A stretch of DNA of 64,000 nt from positions 1-64,000 of the forward strand of contig NZ_BMSY01000022.1 of the NCBI RefSeq assembly GCF_014649395.1, given 5' to 3'. Positions within the stretch are counted from its first letter, which is position 1. Each line of letters begins with the position of its first letter. Origin of the DNA: Streptomyces aureoverticillatus (GTDB lineage Bacteria > Actinomycetota > Actinomycetes > Streptomycetales > Streptomycetaceae). The notes below the pieces were generated by a model. That model saw only the letters and a program-made list of their open reading frames with translations. It ran no database searches and was not told where the DNA came from. Positions 58,875 to 64,000 of the stretch are shown in pieces. The position numbers and the translations under genes are program-made.

Positions 58875-60431
58875 GTGAGCGTGACAACTTCGGCGGCCGC
58901 CGCCGGGGCCAACGGGCCGGGGCGGGCGCCCGGCGGCCGGGGAGCGGCGGCCGGCGGACCGGCCACGGCGTCCACCAGGACCGTCACCGGGCTCGGCTTC
59001 TGCCGGGTCACCATCGTCGCCCCCGACAGCCGGATCGACGTGGCGCTGCCCGACGACGTGCCCGTCGCCGACCTCTACCCGGAGATCCTGCGCCTGTCGC
59101 GGCAGAGCCCCGCCGAAGGCGCCCCGGTCGGCTACCACCTCGTACGCCGTGACGGCGCGGTCCTCGACAGCGCCCGCTCCTTCGCCGCCCAGCGCATCCT
59201 CGACGGGGAACTCCTCACCCTGCGGCCCTTCTCCGCCTCGCTGCCGCCCGCCGTCTTCGACGACGTGTCCGACGCCATCGCCACCGCGGTGACGCGCGAC
59301 CGCTCCCTGTGGAACGCCGAGCTGACGCGTCTCGCGGGCCTGACGGGCGGCGCCGTGCTGCCGGTCCTCCTCGCCTTCGCGACCTGGACCGCGGCCCCCC
59401 GGCACGACACGCACGGCCTGCCCGGCATCCTCGCCGCCGTCGCGGGCCTGCTCCTTGTCACCCTCGCCGGCGTCCGGGCCCGGATCTACGACGACCGGGC
59501 CGCGGCCGTCGCGCTCGGCCTCGGCGCGCTGCCGAACGTGGCGGTCGCGGGCTCGGGGCTGCTGCCGCCGATCGACGGGCAGGGGATCGGCAGGCTCCAG
59601 TTCCTGCTCGCCTGCGCGGCCGTACTGATCGCGTCGGTGGTGCTCGTCCTGGTGTCGCCGCGGGCGGACGGCCCGTTCGTGGCGTGCGCCTTCGCCGCCG
59701 CCGTGGGGCTCTTCGCCACGTTCACGGCGAGCCTCAGCGAGCTGACACCGGCCGAGACGGCGGCGCTCTGCGCCCCCTTCGCCGTCGGCGCCCTCGCCTT
59801 CCTGCCGGGCCTGTCGATGCGCTTCGCCCGGCTGCCCATCGGTTACGAGCCGCCGCACGCCTCGCGCCGGACGTACGACCCCGAGCCCGACCCCGCGCCC
59901 CAGGACCCGGTCGACGGCGAACGCGTCGCCGCCCAGGCCCGGCGCGGTCACGAACTGCTCATCGGGCTCGTCGGCGGCTGCGCCCTGGTGTCCGTCGGCG
60001 CCGCGGCCGTCCTCGGCTTCTCGGACGACGTGTGGGCCCGGCTGCTCGCCCTCGCCACCGGCATCGCCATGCTGATGCGGGCCCAGCTGTTCCGCTACAC
60101 GGCCCAGGTCGCCGCCACCCTGGCCGCCGGGCTCGCCTGCCTGGTCCTGCTGGGCGTCGGGCTGTGCCTGAACCCGCCGCAGCACCTGGTCCGCGACGCC
60201 CTGGCCGGCGACTCGGCCGCGCTCGACCTGCGTACCATCTGGCTCGTCGCCGCGATCGCGGCGGCCGCCGCGCTGACCACGGCCATCGGCCTGATCACGG
60301 CCCGCAGCGGAGTGACCCCCTTCTGGGGCCGGTTCCTGGAGATCGCCGAGGTCTTCGTCCTGCTCACACTGTTGCCGCTGACGCTGGCGGTGTTCGACGT
60401 GTACGCGTCGGCGCGCGCGATGACGAGCTGA
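58875..60431 (+). CDS. eccD: T7SS membrane channel component EccD
   Basis: 518 residues from GTG 58875, with ggggggaac upstream. An Ala/Gly-rich start leads into the ubiquitin-like N-terminal domain of EccD (CRVTIVAPDSRIDVALPDDV; DGAVLDSARSFAAQRILDGE; LLTLRP), then about eleven membrane helices (GGAVLPVLLAFATWTA, ILAAVAGLLLVTLAGV, LACAAVLIASVVLVLV, and on to LEIAEVFVLLTLLPLTLAVF). EccD is the main integral membrane part of the secretion complex. It is the last T7SS gene before rpsO. Its stop codon lies in the first of two copies of a 21-base duplication (60415-60456). Confidence 0.95.
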   Translation: MSVTTSAAAAGANGPGRAPGGRGAAAGGPATASTRTVTGLGFCRVTIVAPDSRIDVALPDDVPVADLYPEILRLSRQSPAEGAPVGYHLVRRDGAVLDSARSFAAQRILDGELLTLRPFSASLPPAVFDDVSDAIATAVTRDRSLWNAELTRLAGLTGGAVLPVLLAFATWTAAPRHDTHGLPGILAAVAGLLLVTLAGVRARIYDDRAAAVALGLGALPNVAVAGSGLLPPIDGQGIGRLQFLLACAAVLIASVVLVLVSPRADGPFVACAFAAAVGLFATFTASLSELTPAETAALCAPFAVGALAFLPGLSMRFARLPIGYEPPHASRRTYDPEPDPAPQDPVDGERVAAQARRGHELLIGLVGGCALVSVGAAAVLGFSDDVWARLLALATGIAMLMRAQLFRYTAQVAATLAAGLACLVLLGVGLCLNPPQHLVRDALAGDSAALDLRTIWLVAAIAAAAALTTAIGLITARSGVTPFWGRFLEIAEVFVLLTLLPLTLAVFDVYASARAMTS

Positions 60432-60456
60432 TCCGGCGCGACGACGAGCTGATCCG
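60415..60456. repeat. 21-bp tandem duplication containing the eccD stop
   Basis: gcgcgatgacgagctgatcc-g and gcgcgacgacgagctgatcc-g follow each other directly, with 20 of 21 bases alike. The eccD stop TGA (60429-60431) is in the first unit. The following 250 bases up to rpsO contain cctggtactctgtgtaac, a possible promoter, and loosely paired ggcggatcccacctgcc / aaggtggattccgcc blocks of the rpsO leader. Confidence 0.75.
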
Positions 60457-60706
60457 GGGCGGGCGGAGGCCCGGGACGGCCCCCGCCCCCAGCCTGGTAC
60501 TCTGTGTAACGCCCGCATGTCTGCGCGCTCCAAGGCCCCGGCCCAGGACCCGCGCCCCGCGGCATCCCGCCTCCCAAGGCGGATCCCACCTGCCAAGGTG
60601 GATTCCGCCTGTCCGAGGCGGACACCAGCCTCCCGAGTCACCGAAGCCCCCCTGAGAAGAAGACCAGGGGCACTCGGAGGCACCGAAGACATCACAAGGA
60701 GTACGC

Positions 60707-60994
60707 GTGTCGCTCGACGCCGCTACGAAGAAGCAGATCATGACCGAGTTCGGCACCAAGGAGGGCGACACCGGCTCCCCCGAGGTCCAGGTCGCGCTGC
60801 TCTCCCGCCGCATCTCGGACCTGACCGAGCACCTGAAGACGCACAAGCACGACCACCACTCCCGTCGTGGTCTGCTGATCCTCGTCGGTCAGCGCCGCCG
60901 TCTGCTGCAGTACCTGGCCAAGAAGGACATCCAGCGCTTCCGTGCCCTGGTTGACCGGCTCGGCATCCGCCGCGGTGCGGCGGGCGCCAAGTAA
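60707..60994 (+). CDS. rpsO: 30S ribosomal protein S15
   Basis: 95 residues from GTG 60707, with aaggag upstream. S15 binds the central domain of 16S rRNA early in 30S assembly. The sequence is fully typical: TKKQIMTEFGTKEGDTGSPE, VQVALLSRRISDLTEHLKTH, the signature HKHDHHSRRGLLILVGQRRR and LLQYLAKKDIQRFRALVDRL. Linked to pnp downstream, as in most bacteria. No oddities. Confidence 0.98.
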   Translation: MSLDAATKKQIMTEFGTKEGDTGSPEVQVALLSRRISDLTEHLKTHKHDHHSRRGLLILVGQRRRLLQYLAKKDIQRFRALVDRLGIRRGAAGAK

Positions 60995-61003
60995 GACGCC
61001 GTG

Positions 61004-61050
61004 AAGGGAGCGGTTCCCACTCGAAGCACTCGAAGGGGGCCGCTCCCTTT
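61004..61050 (+). terminator. rpsO terminator/attenuator hairpin
   Basis: aagggagcggttccc (61004-61018) pairs with gggggccgctccctt (61035-61049) with one internal mismatch area, ten bases after the rpsO stop, followed by a short T run. It probably stops part of the rpsO transcripts while others read through into pnp. Confidence 0.8.
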
Positions 61051-61390
61051 GCTGTACGTGCGCGGTGTCACCGGCCCTTTGTAGTCTGGTGACGTTCGGC
61101 ACACCGCCGGACACCGGCACATCCGCAGGACGCGGGCGCGAGCCCGCGATCACAACCCCATAGAGGAGAGGCGCATCCAGCCGCCGCCGGTCCTCGGTAG
61201 TGGCCCCCGGGATACGAAAAGACGAACCCCGGGTGCTTCGATCGAAGACCGGCCCGCACATACGGCGCGCTTCTCCCACCACCGCACGGCCACACGGGCC
61301 CGCGGTGGACACTCTCCGGCCATACGGGCCCGGGGAAACTCCCGGGCCACACGGGCCCGGGGGCGAAGACGAAACGTAGGAGAACCGCTA
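61051..61390 (+). promoter_or_regulatory. pnp leader: large hairpin and three 15-bp direct repeats
   Basis: gccggtc (61186-61192) and gaccggc (61247-61253) enclose an inner cccggg/cccggg pair (61206-61211, 61228-61233), giving a long-stem hairpin. Then ggccacacgggcccg occurs at 61288-61302, with one change (t for c) at 61318-61332, and again exactly at 61345-61359. In S. coelicolor the rpsO-pnp intergenic hairpin is known to be an RNase III target, and this may be the same kind of element. No gene lies here. Confidence 0.6.
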
Positions 61391-63631
61391 GTGGAGAACG
61401 AGACCCACTACGCCGAGGCCGTCATTGACAACGGCACCTTCGGTACCCGCACCATCCGCTTCGAGACGGGCCGCCTGGCCCGCCAGGCCGCCGGCTCCGC
61501 CGTGGCCTACCTGGACGACGACACCATGGTGCTGTCGGCCACCACCGCTTCGAAGAAGCCCAAGGACCAGCTCGACTTCTTCCCCCTGACGGTGGACGTC
61601 GAAGAGCGGATGTACGCAGCCGGCAAGATCCCCGGCTCCTTCTTCCGCCGTGAGGGCCGCCCCTCCGAGGACGCGATCCTCACCTGCCGCCTGATCGACC
61701 GCCCGCTGCGCCCGTCCTTCAAGAAGGGCCTGCGCAACGAGATCCAGGTCGTCGAGACGATCATGGCGCTCAACCCCGACCACCTGTACGACGTGGTCGC
61801 GATCAACGCCGCCTCCTGCTCCACGCAGCTCGCCGGCCTGCCCTTCTCGGGCCCGATCGGCGGCACGCGCGTGGCGCTCATCAACGGCCAGTGGGTCGCC
61901 TTCCCGACGCACACCGAGCTCGAGGACGCCGTCTTCGACATGGTCGTCGCCGGTCGCGTCCTCGAGGACGGCGACGTCGCGATCATGATGGTCGAGGCCG
62001 AGGCCACCGAGAAGACCATCCAGCTGGTCAAGGGCGGCGCCGACGCGCCGACCGAGGAGGTCGTCGCCGCCGGTCTCGAGGCCGCGAAGCCCTTCATCAA
62101 GGTCCTCTGCAAGGCCCAGTCGGACCTCGCCGCCAAGGCCGCCAAGCCGGTCGGCGAGTTCCCGATCTTCCTCGACTACGAGGACGACGTGCTGGAGGCC
62201 CTCACCGCCGCCGTCAAGCCCGAGCTCGCCCAGGCGCTCACCATCGCCGGCAAGCAGGAGCGCGAGGCCGAGCTGGACCGCGTCAAGGCGCTGGCCGGCG
62301 AGAAGCTGCTCCCGGAGTTCGAGGGCCGCGAGAAGGAGATCTCCGCCGCGTACCGCTCGCTGACCAAGACCCTGGTCCGTGAGCGCGTCATCAAGGAGAA
62401 GAAGCGCATCGACGGCCGCGGCGTCACGGACATCCGTACGCTCGCCGCCGAGGTCGAGGCCATTCCGCGCGTGCACGGCTCCGCCCTGTTCGAGCGCGGC
62501 GAGACCCAGATCCTGGGCGTCACCACGCTGAACATGCTCCGGATGGAGCAGCAGCTCGACACGCTGTCCCCGGTGACGCGCAAGCGCTACATGCACAACT
62601 ACAACTTCCCGCCGTACTCCACCGGCGAGACCGGCCGCGTCGGCTCCCCGAAGCGCCGCGAGATCGGCCACGGCGCGCTCGCCGAGCGCGCCCTGGTGCC
62701 GGTCCTGCCGACGCGTGAGGAGTTCCCGTACGCCATCCGTCAGGTGTCCGAGGCCCTCGGCTCCAACGGCTCGACGTCCATGGGCTCCGTCTGCGCCTCC
62801 ACCATGTCGCTGCTGAACGCCGGTGTGCCCCTGAAGGCCGCGGTCGCCGGTATCGCCATGGGCCTGATCTCCCAGGAGATCGACGGCGAGACGCACTACG
62901 TCACCCTCACCGACATCCTCGGTGCGGAGGACGCCTTCGGCGACATGGACTTCAAGGTCGCCGGCACCAAGGAGTTCGTGACCGCCCTCCAGCTCGACAC
63001 CAAGCTGGACGGCATCCCGGCCTCCGTCCTGGCCGCCGCCCTGAAGCAGGCCCGCGACGCCCGCCTCCACATCCTCGACGTGATGATGGAAGCGATCGAC
63101 GTCCCGGACGAGATGTCCCCGAACGCCCCGCGGATCATCACCGTCAAGATCCCGGTGGACAAGATCGGTGAGGTCATCGGCCCGAAGGGCAAGATGATCA
63201 ACCAGATCCAGGAGGACACCGGCGCCGACATCACGATCGAGGACGACGGCACCATCTACATCGGTGCCGCCGACGGCCCGGCCGCCGAGGCCGCCCGCGC
63301 CACGATCAACGGCATCGCCAACCCGACCATGCCGGAGGTCGGCGAGCGCTACCTGGGCACGGTCGTCAAGACGACCACCTTCGGCGCGTTCGTGTCGCTG
63401 CTCCCGGGCAAGGACGGTCTGCTGCACATCTCGCAGATCCGCAAGCTCGCCGGCGGCAAGCGCGTGGAGAACGTCGAGGACGTCCTCGGTGTGGGCCAGA
63501 AGGTCCAGGTCGAGATCGCCGAGATCGACTCCCGCGGCAAGCTCTCCCTCATCCCCGTGGTCGAGGGCGAGGACGGAGAGTCCGACAGCGGCTCCGACGC
63601 CTCCGACAAGAAGGACGACACCGACAAGTGA
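61391..63631 (+). CDS. pnp: Polyribonucleotide nucleotidyltransferase / guanosine pentaphosphate synthetase
   Basis: 746 residues from GTG 61391, with aggag eight bases upstream. PNPase degrades RNA 3' to 5' by phosphorolysis and can add 3' tails; the Streptomyces enzyme is also described as guanosine pentaphosphate synthetase I. Two RNase PH domains are separated by an alpha-helical linker; the second carries the catalytic region TLTDILGAEDAFGDMDFKVA with its aspartates. KH domain: GEVIGPKGKMINQIQEDTGA. S1 domain: GERYLGTVVKTTTFGAFVSL. The tail is acidic and Ser/Asp-rich (SDSGSDASDKKDDTDK). Its stop overlaps the start of the M16 protease gene. Confidence 0.98.
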   Translation: MENETHYAEAVIDNGTFGTRTIRFETGRLARQAAGSAVAYLDDDTMVLSATTASKKPKDQLDFFPLTVDVEERMYAAGKIPGSFFRREGRPSEDAILTCRLIDRPLRPSFKKGLRNEIQVVETIMALNPDHLYDVVAINAASCSTQLAGLPFSGPIGGTRVALINGQWVAFPTHTELEDAVFDMVVAGRVLEDGDVAIMMVEAEATEKTIQLVKGGADAPTEEVVAAGLEAAKPFIKVLCKAQSDLAAKAAKPVGEFPIFLDYEDDVLEALTAAVKPELAQALTIAGKQEREAELDRVKALAGEKLLPEFEGREKEISAAYRSLTKTLVRERVIKEKKRIDGRGVTDIRTLAAEVEAIPRVHGSALFERGETQILGVTTLNMLRMEQQLDTLSPVTRKRYMHNYNFPPYSTGETGRVGSPKRREIGHGALAERALVPVLPTREEFPYAIRQVSEALGSNGSTSMGSVCASTMSLLNAGVPLKAAVAGIAMGLISQEIDGETHYVTLTDILGAEDAFGDMDFKVAGTKEFVTALQLDTKLDGIPASVLAAALKQARDARLHILDVMMEAIDVPDEMSPNAPRIITVKIPVDKIGEVIGPKGKMINQIQEDTGADITIEDDGTIYIGAADGPAAEAARATINGIANPTMPEVGERYLGTVVKTTTFGAFVSLLPGKDGLLHISQIRKLAGGKRVENVEDVLGVGQKVQVEIAEIDSRGKLSLIPVVEGEDGESDSGSDASDKKDDTDK

Positions 63632-64000
63632 CGTCGCGTAGCACCACGACGACGGCCCGCACCTCCTCGGAGGCGCGGGCCGTCGCCCGTACCCAAACCC
63701 TCATCAAGGGCGAGAACGGCATCGGCACGGTCCGCAAGACCACCCTCCCCGGGGGCCTGCGCGTCGTCACCGAGACCCTGCCGTCCGTCCGCTCGGCGAC
63801 CTTCGGCATCTGGGCCCACGTCGGCTCACGCGACGAGACCCCGTCCCTGAACGGCGCGACGCACTACCTGGAGCACCTGCTCTTCAAGGGCACCGCCCGG
63901 CGCAGCGCCCTGGACATCTCCTCCGCGATCGACGCGGTCGGCGGCGAGATGAACGCGTTCACGGCCAAGGAGTACACGTGCTACTACGCGCGCGTGCTCG
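63628..64000 (+). CDS. M16 family zinc metalloprotease, N-terminal part (cut by window end)
   Basis: 124 complete codons from GTG 63628 to the window end; the start overlaps the pnp stop in GTGA. After a Ser/Thr/Arg-rich lead the M16 fold begins (KTTLPGGLRVVTETLPSVRS; TFGIWAHVGSRDETPSLNGA). The inverted zinc motif H-x-x-E-H is present as THYLEHLLFKGT, followed by VGGEMNAFTAKEYTCYYARV, as in mitochondrial-processing-peptidase-like bacterial proteins. The distal glutamate ligand would be beyond the window. The gene regularly follows pnp in actinobacteria. It has no signal peptide, so it is likely cytoplasmic. Confidence 0.93.
   Translation, partial: MTSRSTTTTARTSSEARAVARTQTLIKGENGIGTVRKTTLPGGLRVVTETLPSVRSATFGIWAHVGSRDETPSLNGATHYLEHLLFKGTARRSALDISSAIDAVGGEMNAFTAKEYTCYYARVL

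Overview
The window is a piece of a Streptomyces chromosome (or a very close relative). The base composition is very GC-rich, third codon positions are almost all G or C, and the order ispG - acetyltransferases - proS - rimP - nusA - ylxR - infB - ylxP - rbfA - truB - ribF - [type VII secretion locus] - rpsO - pnp - M16 protease is the one known from Streptomyces. I see no rRNA, tRNA, transposase, integrase or CRISPR array.

Bases 1-8.8 kb are housekeeping and accessory genes: the end of ispG, a secreted GH29-type glycosidase, two GNAT acetyltransferases, proS, a kinase-fold protein that has lost its catalytic residues, and a two-gene lipoprotein/ferritin-like unit. They are separated by long palindromic intergenic repeats. 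Bases 9.2-16.5 kb are the nusA-infB cluster. Bases 16.8-22.3 kb hold a 1,462-residue protein joining a degenerate trypsin-like domain to a P-loop NTPase, then ribF. Bases 22.4-28.7 kb are a five-gene oligopeptide-type ABC importer with an unusual membrane-anchored binding protein and a DasR-like operator candidate upstream.

Bases 29-60.4 kb are a complete ESX/type VII secretion (T7SS) locus: EccB, EccC, EccD and EccE, two mycosin proteases, an EspI-like Pro/Gln-rich MinD-type ATPase, an EsxA/EsxB pair, and a bldB-type DUF397 gene in the eccC transcription unit. Embedded in it are probable cargo modules: (i) a small coiled protein, a DUF1023 alpha/beta hydrolase with a glycine-zipper insertion, and a lipoprotein, all overlapping by ATGA/GTGA; (ii) a WXG100 protein with a long Pro/Gly tail coupled to the second mycosin; (iii) an RHS-repeat protein with a T7SS-like N-terminus, a variable C-terminal tip and a small AT-richer downstream gene that looks like an immunity gene. 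A WhiJ/AbaA-type regulatory trio (Scr1-type HTH, DUF397, HATPase) also sits inside the locus.

The window ends with rpsO, pnp (the Streptomyces PNPase/guanosine pentaphosphate synthetase) and the start of an M16 zinc protease. The transporter and secretion locus thus split a translation/RNA gene cluster that is contiguous in many other bacteria. No experimental data or database searches were available; all family assignments come from reading motifs in the sequence.
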